64,000 nt of DNA from CAWCWN01 sp963799245 (lineage in GTDB: Bacteria; Chloroflexota; Ktedonobacteria; Ktedonobacterales; Ktedonobacteraceae). The notes beneath the pieces are model-generated. The model saw only the letters and a program-made list of their open reading frames with translations. It was not told the DNA's origin and made no database searches. Position 1 is the stretch's first letter. The number at the start of each line of letters is the position of its first letter. The DNA lies in NCBI GenBank assembly GCA_963799245.1, contig CAWCWN010000004.1, positions 248,001 to 312,000 on the forward strand, written 5' to 3'. Position numbers and translations under genes: made by a program. Of this stretch, positions 38,459 to 48,332 are shown in pieces.

Positions 38459-39238
38459 ATGGAAAAAATTACTATCTTGATACCATGCCACAACGAAGAA
38501 CATGGGATAGCCAAAGTGCTGGACGATATTCCCCATCGCACATTAGAGAAACATGGATTTGAAGCCAAAGTTATTGTTATTGACAACAACTCTTCTGACC
38601 GAACCAGAGAAATCGCAGAGAGCAAGGGAGTTCATGTTATTTTTGAACGTGCAAAGGGCAAAGGCAATGCAATACGTAAGGCATTCAATTGTATCGACAG
38701 CGATACAGGATATGTCATCATGCTTGATGGTGATTACACCTACCTTGCCAGAGAAATGCTGAGGCTGATAGAACCCATTGCGAATGATTTTTGTGACGTC
38801 GTTATTGGCTCACGGCTCGGCGGGAAAATCACGAAAAATGCCTTTAAGGCGCAGAATCGCTTAGCCAATTGGATTTATACCTTTTTAGTGAGGTGTTTTT
38901 TTGGCGCGAATATCACTGACGTCTTAAGTGGCTATTTTGCCTGGCGAACAGACGTTGTCTTAGAGATGAGAGATCATTTAAAATCAGATGGGTTTACCAT
39001 CGAAATGGAAATAGTCTCTAAATTGGTTAAATTACATTATTCCATGTATTCCGTGCCAATTACTTATAATATGCGTGAAGGTGAAACAAAGCTTGAGTCC
39101 ATCAAAGATGGATTAAAGATTCTTTTTACCTTTTCTCGTCATCTTTTCTGGTCTCCACCAAAAGAAGCGGTGGGTAAAAAGAATGTCGATTTACTCAGGA
39201 CAGTGGATGAAAGGGAAACTGCTGATTTGCTAAATTGA
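38459..39238 (+). CDS. GT2 glycosyltransferase (DPM1-like)
   Basis: 259 residues; ATG preceded by AGGGGAA. The N-terminal GT-A fold has ILIPCHNEEHGIAKVLDDIP, VIDNNSSDRT and the metal-binding MLDGDYTY. Residues 120-160 include IGSRLGGKI and NITDVLSGYFAWR, as in polyprenyl-phosphate hexose synthases. There are no C-terminal membrane helices. It probably charges a polyprenyl phosphate with a sugar or starts a glycan chain on the inner membrane face. It begins right after an IS, so its promoter may be new. Confidence 0.8.
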   Translation: MEKITILIPCHNEEHGIAKVLDDIPHRTLEKHGFEAKVIVIDNNSSDRTREIAESKGVHVIFERAKGKGNAIRKAFNCIDSDTGYVIMLDGDYTYLAREMLRLIEPIANDFCDVVIGSRLGGKITKNAFKAQNRLANWIYTFLVRCFFGANITDVLSGYFAWRTDVVLEMRDHLKSDGFTIEMEIVSKLVKLHYSMYSVPITYNMREGETKLESIKDGLKILFTFSRHLFWSPPKEAVGKKNVDLLRTVDERETADLLN

Positions 39239-39249
39239 GTGTGATAGTC

Positions 39250-39504
39250 ATTGCCGAGTTTACACAGCGGCTCAAAGCGGCTGATATTCCCATCAGCTGG
39301 GGTGGCCGAGGGAGGGCCCTGGACAACATTTTTGTCGAGCGCCTCTGGCGCAGTGTGAAATACGGGGAGGTGTATCTCAAAGATTATCAGAGTATTCCAG
39401 ATGCCGTGAACAATTTACGTGCCTACTTCACGTTCTACAATCACGAGCGTCTTCTTTAAGCGTTAGACTATCAAACGCCGGCACAGGTCTATACGATGAA
39501 ATGA
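39250..39504 (+). pseudogene. IS3-family OrfB, C-terminal fragment
   Basis: FTQRLKAADIPISWGGRGRA then LDNIFVERLWRSVKYGEVYL is the end of the integrase core with the catalytic Glu (FVERLW). An in-frame TAA follows HERLL before LDYQTPAQVYTMK. It lies between two GT2 genes. The right IS3 end is probably near 39690. Confidence 0.75.
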
Positions 39505-39715
39505 GAGGAAGTGTTGAAAGACGATGATTGGTGCTTCCCAATGACAATGAGCATCCAGTCGGCAATGGCGGCGGGAAATATACCATGCCAACAGCAACTA
39601 AAGGAGTCGTCAGACAAGGAAGTTTCTTTACAGCTGAATTTTATCTTAATTTTGGTCTCAAACTGTCTTGACGCAGGGGACCACCATACTATATGCGCTG
39701 ATAAAGGAGCAACCG

Positions 39716-40747
39716 ATGGAGAAAGACCTTCGACTTCGCACACTACGAGAAAACATCCCCACTATTGAAACAAAACTAGCTATCTTAGAAGCTCCCTCAC
39801 AAGGGGTGGCCATATCATTTGTCGTACCGGTGTTCAATGAAGAACAAAGCGTACGAGAAGTGTATGAAAAGCTATCTGCAAAACTAGATGAGCTTGGACA
39901 TGGTTACGAGATCATTTTTGTTGACGATGGCAGCATCGACAAAACCTTTGCGGAACTGAAAAAGTTACATGACGAATATCCTGACATCGTGCGCGTGATC
40001 CGCTTCCGCCGAAACTTTGGCAAGACACCGGCATTGGTTGCCGGCTTCAGCCGCTGCCGTGGTGAAATCATTTTTACGATGGATGGCGACTTGCAAGACG
40101 ACCCCGAAGAAATTCCCAATTTTCTCGCCAAGCTCGACGAAGGATATGACCTCGTCTCAGGCTGGAAATACCCACGGCTCGATCCCTATTCGAAAACCTT
40201 GCCATCACGCATCTTCAATGCCCTGGTCAGCAATATGACGGGCGTTCACCTGCACGACATCAACAACGGTTATAAAGCCTATCGACGCGACGTAATCGAG
40301 GACACCCACATTAAGTTGTACGGCGAGTTCCATCGCTTTGTGCCGGTGATGGCACACTGGCGAGGCTTACGCGTCACAGAAATTAAGGTCAAGCACCATC
40401 CCCGGAAGTATGGTGTCTCGAAGTTTGGCGCGAAGCGTTTTGCACGAGGTTTGATCGATCTACTGAATATCCTATTTCTCACAACCTTTTTGCGTACTCC
40501 TTTGCGGCTGTTTGGCCCTTTGGGTTTCTGGACGTTTCTACTTGGAGCAATCGTAGACGGCTACGTGGTCATTCGCAGCTACCTCTTTACAAATGAGCCG
40601 ATCCATAACCAGCCCTTGCTCTTCGTCGGCATCCTACTATTGATCTTTGGTGTCCAATTTATTTTAACGGGCCTGCAAAGCGAGATGATTCGCCACTATG
40701 CCTTCCAATCCGATGAAGAGTATAGTATTCGGAAGGAACTGAATTAA
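39716..40747 (+). CDS. GT2 polyprenyl-phosphate glycosyltransferase (GtrB-like)
   Basis: 343 residues from the ATG at 39716, chosen for AAAGGAG seven bases upstream; the longer frame from 39668 overlaps IS sequence. GT-A motifs: ISFVVPVFNEEQSVREVYEK, IIFVDDGSIDKTF, FRRNFGKTPALVAGF, MDGDLQDDPEEIP and HDINNGYKAYRRDV. Two C-terminal helices (FGPLGFWTFLLGAIVDGYVV, LLFVGILLLIFGVQFILTGL) match membrane-bound GtrB/ArnC/DPM-type enzymes that make sugar-phospho-polyprenol donors. Its TAA overlaps the next ATG (TAATG), so the two are translationally coupled. The product could be the donor for the GT-C enzymes in this window. Confidence 0.85.
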   Translation: MEKDLRLRTLRENIPTIETKLAILEAPSQGVAISFVVPVFNEEQSVREVYEKLSAKLDELGHGYEIIFVDDGSIDKTFAELKKLHDEYPDIVRVIRFRRNFGKTPALVAGFSRCRGEIIFTMDGDLQDDPEEIPNFLAKLDEGYDLVSGWKYPRLDPYSKTLPSRIFNALVSNMTGVHLHDINNGYKAYRRDVIEDTHIKLYGEFHRFVPVMAHWRGLRVTEIKVKHHPRKYGVSKFGAKRFARGLIDLLNILFLTTFLRTPLRLFGPLGFWTFLLGAIVDGYVVIRSYLFTNEPIHNQPLLFVGILLLIFGVQFILTGLQSEMIRHYAFQSDEEYSIRKELN

Positions 40748-41814
40748 TGCAACGAACCACTCTGAAGAAAATCGGCAAGCCCCTCTTACAAATAGGCTTG
40801 CCCGTAGTGATTCTGGTACTGTTTCTGTACCAAGTGAAAAATAACTGGAGCCAACTGACCGCCCATTCGTTTCAGTGGAATCCCTGGCTGCTAGCCCTCG
40901 CCTTCTTCGGCTTTATGCTCCAAGAGTTGTCCTACGGATTAGTCTGGCGAGCAGTGCTAATGCGTCTCGGCTCACGCTTAGATCTACGTATAGCCCTGCG
41001 TATCTACCTGGCCTCGGAATTTGTGCGCTATATCCCCGGCAACGTCTGGCATGTTCTGACACGTATGCTCTGGGTTGGCAAGTACAGCGTTTCGCGACCT
41101 GTCGCCTTTGCCAGTATGACGATTGAACTGATTACCAAACTGGCGGCGGCCGTGCTCATCTTTGCCATCAGCCTCTTGTTCTGGCACGACTTTGGTGCAG
41201 TTGGATCGCTACTGCACGGCACCCTGGTTGTTGTGCTGGGAGTCACAACCATCCTGGCGCTATGTATCGTATTGCATCCCCGCGTTCTCAATACTCTCCT
41301 GAATCTCGCATTGCGTCTCTTAAAGCGCAATCCTGTGCAGTTGACAGTGCGTTACAGCGACATCTTGCTCGTGACTCTAGCCTGGTGCGCAAGCTGGATC
41401 GTGGCCGGTAGTGCATTCTATGTGCTCTTGCTTGCCCTCTGGCCAGATGCTCCATTTATGGCCCTCCCCATCTGCATCGGTATTTATGCACTTGCCTGGG
41501 ATATAGGTTTTGTCAGCTTCATCACTCCCAGCGGACTGGGCTTTCGTGAGGGAGCTGTTGTGGGTCTCTTTGCACTTTCATTATCCTTGCCCACCGGTTT
41601 AGCCCCAATCATTGCACTCCTCTCTCGTTTTATATCTACTATAGCTGAGCTGATATGCGTAGGCATTGCTTACCTGAGTGGCGGGCGACAGGTACGCCAC
41701 ATTCAACAAGAGCAAACAACTCAGTCTCACTTGACCGACGAGAAAACACAGGAAAACGATATGAGCAAGATTTCGGTTGAGGCATCTGTAGAAGGAGGTA
41801 GGGGAAGGGAATAG
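40747..41814 (+). CDS. YbhN/LPG-synthase-type membrane protein
   Basis: 355 residues with about eight helices. Family features: GFMLQELSYGLVWRAVLMRL, YLASEFVRYIPGNVWHVLTR, SMTIELITKLAAAVLIFAIS and FITPSGLGFREGAVVGLFAL. This is the flippase-like domain shared by lysyl-phosphatidylglycerol synthases and UPF0104/YbhN proteins; the soluble aminoacyl-transferase domain is absent. It is coupled to the GT2 gene by a four-base overlap, which suggests transport or handling of the sugar-lipid product. The C-terminal 45 residues are polar and cytoplasmic. Confidence 0.8.
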   Translation: MQRTTLKKIGKPLLQIGLPVVILVLFLYQVKNNWSQLTAHSFQWNPWLLALAFFGFMLQELSYGLVWRAVLMRLGSRLDLRIALRIYLASEFVRYIPGNVWHVLTRMLWVGKYSVSRPVAFASMTIELITKLAAAVLIFAISLLFWHDFGAVGSLLHGTLVVVLGVTTILALCIVLHPRVLNTLLNLALRLLKRNPVQLTVRYSDILLVTLAWCASWIVAGSAFYVLLLALWPDAPFMALPICIGIYALAWDIGFVSFITPSGLGFREGAVVGLFALSLSLPTGLAPIIALLSRFISTIAELICVGIAYLSGGRQVRHIQQEQTTQSHLTDEKTQENDMSKISVEASVEGGRGRE

Positions 41815-41903
41815 CTCGACCTGGCGCAAACGTACCGAACCGTGACGGCAGCTTTGTGTCAAACAGGACATCAATTCGATACGAACTTTAGTGCGTTTCA
41901 CTA

Positions 41904-43194
41904 GTACACTGGGAGGTAAATCTCTCCATGATTAGGCTAGCCCGGTGTACGTCCACTTGATGGGTTTGGCCATCGTCTGATTGTAATAGGTGATGAAAGC
42001 CAGGATCTGGGCATGCCGATCATCCAGCGAGAGAAAATTGCCGCGTTTGAGCAGCTTGCGCACCAGAATACTGAGCCAGATTTCGACCTGATTCATCCAA
42101 GATGCATGTTTGGGGGTGTAATAGAACACCACTTTGTGCATCGGGTCATGCAAAAAGGCCGCGCGGCTTTCCATCGAATGGAGGATGCCGCTCTTGCCTT
42201 TGACGCCCAGGCTCTCCGGTGCGATGCCTTCCTGTTCCGCCACCCAGCGCACCAGGGCTTCGGATTGATGGATGTTCAAATTATCCAGCATGATGCGCCA
42301 CTTCGTTGCCTTGGGATCGCTAGCGATCAGGTGCTGGAAATGGGCCAGGGCATCTTCTTCGGTGCGCGTCGGGCCCCAGGATGGCTCAATGACATGTCCG
42401 GTGACCACGTCGAAATTGATGAACCAGGACAACGTCCCATGCCGGATGTATTCGAACTCGCGTCGCAGGACATGGCCTGGCTGCATGGGCAAGTCAGGAT
42501 ACTTGCGCTCCAGGGCTTGCACCCCGGTCAACTCATCCATGCTGATCGTGCGCTCCCCGCCCTTGGCCCGTTGGGAGGCACGTGCATAGACCTCACAGCC
42601 GTCGCAAATCTTCTCGTCACGCTGCGCATCGGGCACTTCATTCAACCAATACCGGAAGCGGTGTGGTTGCAGGCCCCCTTTTTGAGCAGATAGCTCGCAT
42701 GCCGCGGCGAGATCTGCTCGACGATGCCTCGCGCCACCAGTTCGTCCGCGATTTCACGCCCTGTCCACTGGCTGATCGGGCGCCCGGCCTTCATCGGCGC
42801 TTCACACGCGAAGGCCGCCATCTGACAGCGGTGTTCCGCGGTGAACTTCGGCGGGGTTCCCGGTCGGGGCGCATCTTGCAAGCGCTCTGCTACACTGAGG
42901 GTGTCCAGATCGATCCCCTGCAATCCCACCCAGCGATCACGCCACAAGCGGACGGTATCCACGTTGAGCGCCAACTCGCGCCCAATCTGCGCATTGGTGC
43001 GCCCCTGCGCCGCCGCTAAGATAATGCGCGCTCGCTGCGCCTGCTGCTGTTCACTTCGATGACGCTTGGTGAGTCGCTCTAACGCTTCCTGCTCCTTCTC
43101 GCTGAGGACGACCTTGGTGGCTCGTTTCGGCATGTCCTGTTCCCTTCGCTTTTTCCTCCTATTCTATCATGGAACTATTTCTACCTCAATGTAC
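41904..43194. mobile_element. IS630-family element
   Basis: Imperfect inverted ends (GTACACTGGGAGGTAAAT on the left, GTACATTGAGGTAGAAAT on the right) are flanked by TA at 41902-41903 and 43195-43196. One two-frame transposase on the minus strand. Confidence 0.8.
41932..43133 (-). CDS. IS630-family transposase with frame slip
   Basis: Frame 1 (43133-42642): MPKRATKVVLSEKEQEALER, a helix-turn-helix GRTNAQIGRELALNVDTVRL, WTGREIADELVARGIVEQIS and ending LLKKGACNHT. Frame 2 (to 41932): QPHRFRYWLNEVPDAQ, then CDGCEVYARAS, RTISMDELTGVQALERK (first Asp), MLDNLNIHQSEALVRWVAEQ (second Asp) and YTPKHASWMNQVEIWLSILV (Glu). The frames join at AAAAAGGGGG near 42680, a plausible slip site, and the out-of-frame overlap is short. 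It is distinct from the IS630 at 12977, with shorter proteins and different ends. Confidence 0.75.
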
Positions 43195-43269
43195 TAGGTG
43201 CTCAATCGAGCCCACTGGTCTCCATTACAGGTGAGTCGGCACTTACTCTTACTCATCATGGAGAGCTTT

Positions 43270-44899
43270 GGGTGTATGAAAAAGTTGTAGGTAATCAGGC
43301 AACAAGGCAGGGCTGCTCTTCCCAGAACTCATCGTAGGTCTCATTGAGCACAGCGGTACGCAAGGCGAGCACAGCATCAAGCCCTTGCGGCGTCCAGCGC
43401 ATACCAGCCCGTTTGGCCCGAGTGCTGACTACGGTTTTACAGGCCGCTTCGGCGATACCACTGCCGACCTGCATGCGCCTTCAGCCCGAAAGGCCGGGTA
43501 GCGCATGCGAGCCGCATTGGAAATAAAGTAATCCAGCTCGATTTCGGGCACGCTGCGCGCGGCACCCGGTTCGGGGAGGATCGGCGGAAGGCCAGCGATC
43601 TCAGCCGCTAGTTCCTCAATCTGCCCCTGGACCAGTAAGCTACACATCTGCTCGGCCCAGATGCTGGCCTGAGGCGTGTTGGCGCCACAGACGGCTCGCG
43701 CCACCTTCCAGACATGCTCGCGTGCATGCCAGATGTCGACGATCTGCACGGCTCCCGGAAAGTGTTCGGCTGCCAGACGCCAAATCCAGACGGCTCCATC
43801 TCCTAAGACCACCAGTTGGCGAGCCTGCTGCAGCCCACAAGTGAGTGTCAGCTGGTAGAGCAGCTGGCCAAACTCCTCGGTCTTGCAGCGACGAGCCACA
43901 TAGTGCTTCTGGCCTGCTTGATCCACAAACACCCCTGGCACCAACTCCGAGCGTTGCGGCCCCCGTGTCCCCGGAAAGACCGCTCCCACTTTGACTTCCC
44001 GGTAGACATCGCCCGGTCGCTGGCGTTCCTTCTCTTCCAGAGGCACACTCCCTCGCCGCAGCCGTGCCAGGATCCCATCCAGTTCGATGTACAGACGCTC
44101 GATGATGGCTTGCTTGGGCTCCGACCCAGCCGAGCCGCTGGCTTCCGCCGCCGGTGCGGTGTGCGCCTGGGCCGCCTCCTTCCAGAGGCGGTTGACCTGC
44201 TCATCCTCCCGCTGCGCGAGTGCGGCTCCGACTGGTTGGAGGAGATTGAGCGCTTGCCGTGCTGACATGCCCAACGGCAGCAGACGGTGAAAGGTCTCCG
44301 CTGTTTCCTCCAGCGTCAGCTGGGCCCCCAGATAACTCACTGGAGGCTCGCACTCCGGCACTCGTGTGTCGCCCTTGTACTCCCCACAGCCCATCAGCGG
44401 GGGCTTCTCCATGCGTGCATCGCTCCCGCGCGGTGCTGGCTGTGCTCCCTTGCGCTTCCCCTGCGTTGGCTAGCTCCCCGTCTGCTCGGACACATTGGTA
44501 GTAGGCGCGCCGAAACGTGATCTTGCCCAGCAACATGAACACCTGCTTGGGGCGGTACCCCACCAACTGCTGCCGATGCCCACAGCTTCCCACTCGGTGC
44601 CCCGCCGTGCTTTCCTCGGGGTCTGCATCACTCAGGAGGCTTTCCATCCAACCTCGTCCCAGTTCAAAGATCGTTTCCATCACCTGCTGCTCCAGTCCTT
44701 TCAGGTCGCCTTTTTTCACCTCCTGCAAGTTCCTCAGCAGCTTCAGCACTTGCGCTTCTGCTTGCTGCCTCAGTGCTATTTTCACTCCGTCACTCGTTTC
44801 CATCGGTAGGGGGCTCCTCTCTGCTTTCTCCGTATTGTTGGGTTTGCAGAGGAGGATACTCCTTTTCTTCTCGTTTTCCTACAACTTTTTCATACACCC
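43270..44899. mobile_element. ISKra4-family element with 9-bp target duplication
   Basis: Perfect 22-bp inverted ends begin GGGTGTATGAAAAAGTTG (43270-43291 and 44878-44899). GAGAGCTTT is duplicated on both sides (43261-43269 and 44900-44908). It contains one frameshifted transposase. Confidence 0.9.
43295..44803 (-). pseudogene. ISKra4-family transposase, two frameshifts
   Basis: The ATG at 44803 gives METSDGVKIALRQQAEAQVL and PEESTAGHRVGSCGHRQQLV. Near 44440 the frame changes to MEKPPLMGCGEYKGDTRVPE, TAETFHRLLPLGMSARQALN and IERLYIELDGILARLRRGS. The catalytic part is LVVLGDGAVWIWRLAAEHFP and VDIWHAREHVWKVARAV. Near 43480 it changes again to MQVGSGIAEAACKTVVSTRA and RAGMRWTPQGLDAVLALRTA, stop at 43295. 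The GDGA...FPGAVQIVDIWHA order is typical of ISKra4. About 500 residues if restored. Confidence 0.8.
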
Positions 44900-45015
44900 G
44901 AGAGCTTTAGTTTGATTGACAGGGTTTAGAGAATTTGGTAACGTAGAGCCAACCATAAAATGTCCTAGCAGAAAAAGATGTCTTCTGTCGCGTAGCGATC
45001 TCTCAACATGGGCTT

Positions 45016-45400
45016 TCACCTGATGGCCTTTCTCTTGCGTGGCGTCATCTTGCGAGCTGGATGCGGTTCGCTCAGCAAGCGCTTCACCCGCTCGGTCAAC
45101 ACGTCCTGCGTCTGGGGGCGCAGCAGCTGAGCCCAGCGCATGAGCGTCGTCTTCCCCGGCACGGGCCGTCCAGCGATCCGGCACAACCAACGCAGAGCCA
45201 GCGGCTGGCTCACCTGCTCCACCGTTTGCTGATAGTTCCACTGCCACAGCTGCTTGATGACCAGCAAGCGCACGATTACCTCCACCGGCGTCGAGTGCCG
45301 TCCATGCTTGGTCGTGAACGGGTAACGCCTCGCCAGATCTGCCCTCACTTGCTCCAGCAGATCTTCGTCCTCCAGCAGCTCATCCCATCGCCGGAGCCAC
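45016..45400 (-). pseudogene. DUF772-type transposase, N-terminal fragment
   Basis: ADLARRYPFTTKHGRHSTPV and VVIKQLWQWNYQQTVEQVSQ-like sequence match the N-terminal block of the 14416 transposase family, though not the same element. It is cut at both ends and directed away from the next fragment. Confidence 0.65.
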
Positions 45401-45439
45401 GGCTAGGCCTGGGTCGCCTCTGCGGCTTGCTGCTCAAAC

Positions 45440-46155
45440 TCCTCGATGATGAGCTCTACCAGCAGGTGCGCGCCGATTTTGGCAAGCGGTCTCGCTGGAC
45501 ACTGGTGCGCGTGCTGGAGGGCAAGAAGGTGGCCTCGGCCGACAAAGTCCTGAGCCTGTTTGAGCCGCACACGCGCGCCATCCCGCGCCGCCTTTGTGGC
45601 GCGCTGGTGGAGTTTGGCCGCCACGTGATGCTCGACGAGGTGGAGGGGGGCATCGTGACGCGCTACGAGATCCTGGAGCATACCCATGAGCATGGGCAGG
45701 CCGTGGAGGCGGTGGCGCATCACGTCACCCTCTTTGACCATCCCCCGGCACCGTGGCCGGAGATCGGGGCGTCTACTCGCCCGAGAGGGAGGCCAAGATC
45801 ATGGCGGTAGGCGTCAAGCGGGTGGCGATCCCGGCGGCAGACAAGCTCTTCGAGGAACGCCAGGCGCTGGAAAGCACGCGCACGTGGAAACGCGGGTATC
45901 GCTGGCGCGCGGGCATCGAGGGGAGAATCGCGAGCCTGCGACGCGACTATGGATGGCGCGAATGCGCCTATCACGGGCAAGACGGGATGGAGCGGTGGCT
46001 GGGTCTAGGGGTCATTGCTAGCAATCTGCGCCATATCGCTCAGACCACCGTCAAATAAAACTCAGCAAGAGAAAGGATCAGCACTCAGTCAGGAATTGTT
46101 GAGATCCCATCGGCTTCTCAGGCCAGTTTATCCATTTCGCAGGGGATACTAGTAC
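45440..46155 (+). pseudogene. Deletion derivative of the 14271-type IS
   Basis: LLDDELYQQVRADFGKRSRW is joined directly to VRVLEGKKVASADKVLSLFE. This skips about 215 residues present in the intact copy at 14416. After a shift near 45750 it continues AGDRGVYSPEREAKIMAVGV to the stop at 46058. Non-coding sequence resembling the right end of the intact IS runs to TACTAGTACTAG at 46148-46158. It lies directly against promoter module M6. Confidence 0.75.
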
Positions 46156-46170
46156 TAGCCGCAAACAAGC

Positions 46171-46301
46171 GGCTATCATAGCAATGTAAAGTGGGCTATC
46201 TATCCTTGTATTTCCGGCTATCACCACCTGCAAAGTCGGCTATCAGTATCCTCAATGTTCGCTGTCAACTGGCGACTTTTTATTCTCCCCTTGGGTATAC
46301 T
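46171..46301 (+). promoter_or_regulatory. Promoter module M6 upstream of the A-T gene
   Basis: Units at 46171 (GGCTATCA), 46194 (GGCTATCT), 46216 (GGCTATCA), 46238 (GGCTATCA) and 46260 (CGCTGTCA), steps 23, 22, 22 and 22 bp. TATACT is at 46296-46301, 36 bp after the last unit start. AGCCGC-AAACAA-GCGGCT overlaps the first unit. The -35 position holds GCGACTTTT rather than TTGACA, as expected for an activator-dependent promoter. The A-T gene starts 68 bp after the -10 box. Confidence 0.85.
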
Positions 46302-46368
46302 TTAGCTTGGTAACGTGTAAGACACAAGTTCATGAGAAGAAATTTAGAGATATTAGGAGGTAAAGGTC

Positions 46369-48219
46369 GTGTATACCAGTAGCAAGGTTGCAGAAAGCCC
46401 TCGCGATATCCCAATTCTGACAGAGATTGAGCAGAAGCAGTTGGCAGCATGGAACACTACTCAGCAGGATTATCGCCGGGATGTATATGTTCCACAATTA
46501 GTAGCTTCGCAGGCGCATATGACCCCAGAGGCAGTAGCTCTGGTGGTGGACGATCAGCCACTCAAATATCGAGAACTCAACCGGCGCGCCAACCAGCTAG
46601 CCCATCATCTGCATACCCTTGGTGTGGGCCCGAATGTGCTGGTAGGGCTGTGCGTAGAACGTTCATTTGACCTAGTGGTGGGACTACTCGGGATCCTCAA
46701 GGCGGGAGGTGCGTATGTGCCACTCGATCCCGACTATCCAACCGATCGCCTTGCCTTTATGGTAGATGATGCCGAGGCCCCTGTATTAGTGACCCAGGCT
46801 CACCTGGTCTCGCGGCTTCCGGGTGAAGACACGCACCTGGTCTGCCTGGATACTGATGTAGACAAGCTCGCTCAGCAACCTGATATCGACCCTCCTCTGA
46901 CTGCTTCGGTAGACGACCTGGCATATGTCATTTACACCTCTGGCTCGACTGGCCGACCCAAAGGGGTGATGATTACACATAATAGCCTGCTCAACCTGGT
47001 ATACTGGCACCAACGAGCTTTCAGTGTGACTGCGGCCGATCGTGCCACCCAACTCACCAGTCCCGCCTTCGATGCCACAGGCTGGGAGCTATGGCCATAT
47101 CTCAGCTGTGGAGCGAGCGTCTTCCTGCTTGATGAGGATGCACGGTATGCGCCTGTCTTGTGTCGAGACTGGCTGCTACGACACGAGATTACTATCAGCT
47201 TTTTGCCGACCGCTCTTGCTGAAAGTGTGATAGTACTAGAATGGCCACCAGCCACCCCTTTGCGCTACCTGCTCACAGGAGCAGATACCTTGCATCGCTA
47301 CCCATCACCCGATCTGCCTTTCGAGCTGATCAACAACTATGGCCCGACCGAGGCAACGGTTGTAGCGACCTATGGACAAATACCCCCAGCCGATCAAGCT
47401 GAAAGGCTACCCTCGATCGGCCGGCCCATTGCCAACACGCAGATTTATCTCCTGGATGAGCAGTTGCACCAGGTGCCTATTGGAGCCCCGGGTGAACTAT
47501 ACATCGGGGGAGCCGGCCTCGCCAAAGGTTATCTCAACAGGCCCGAACTCACAACCGAAAGGTTTATTCCACATCCCTTCAGCAATGAGCCTGGTGCGCG
47601 CCTGTACAAGACGGGTGATATGGCCCACTTTCTGCCCGATGGGCAGATCGCCTTTCTGGGACGCATCGATCACCAGATTAAAATCAGGGGCTACCGCATT
47701 GAACCTGATGAAATCGTATCTGTGCTGAATAGGCACCCCTCCATCCAGACAAGCCTCGTGGTAGCACGCGAGGATACTCCTGATAACAGGCGTTTGGTGG
47801 CATATATTGTGTTGGAATCCGGGGCTTGCACGTCAGCACCAGTTCTCTACGCAATACCCTTACGGCACAACTGCCAGACTACATGATCCCCTCGTCCTTC
47901 GTACTTCTGAAAGCGCTGCCCTAACCCCAATGGTAAAGTGGATCGCGCTGCTCTACCCGCCCCGGACTCAACAAACACACTGCCGGATGGAGAAGTAGCA
48001 GAACCTGTCACAATGACGGAAGAACGAATTGCCATGATAGTGACGAACCTTTTGGGCCTGCAACAGATCAGCGTGGATGATAACTTTTTCATGCTTGGTG
48101 GACACTCCATGCTTGGCACACAGCTGATTATGAGGGTGACTGATACATTCGGAGTTGAACTCTCTTTGCGTAGTCTATTCGAGGCTCCGACAGTCCGCCA
48201 TTTATCCGCCGAGAGTTGA
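46369..48219 (+). pseudogene. A-T didomain peptide synthetase, two frameshifts
   Basis: GTG start with AGGAGG eight bases upstream. Adenylation core motifs in order: LGILKAGGAYVPLDPDYP, VIYTSGSTGRPKGVMITH, FDATGWELWPYL, NNYGPTEATV, GELYIGGAGLAKGYLNRPEL, YKTGDMAHFLPDGQIAFLGR and QIKIRGYRIEP. Residues aligned to the specificity pocket read D-A-W-F-L-G-N-V-V with the usual Lys, a code I associate with leucine. One-base shifts near 47826 and 47922 precede NGKVDRAALPAPDS and the thiolation domain with DNFFMLGGHSMLGTQLI (Ser for phosphopantetheine). There is no condensation or thioesterase domain. With the P450 downstream, the protein would load and present one amino acid. The shifts may be decay or assembly error. 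Confidence 0.8.
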
Positions 48220-48332
48220 ACGGCTCGTTTATGCAAGGGTGGAGGCGATGAGCGACGACGAGGCTTCCCATCATCTGAAGCAAGGAATGAGCATATAATA
48301 TCATCTGCCGCCTGGCATATGGAGGAGTAAGT

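Noticed and set aside
46171..46267. CRISPR array or iteron origin for the 22-bp stepped repeats
   Set aside because: Only 8 bp of each 22-bp step is conserved, there are no longer identical repeats, no cas or rep gene, and a -10 box lies at a fixed distance in all six copies. A promoter fits better.
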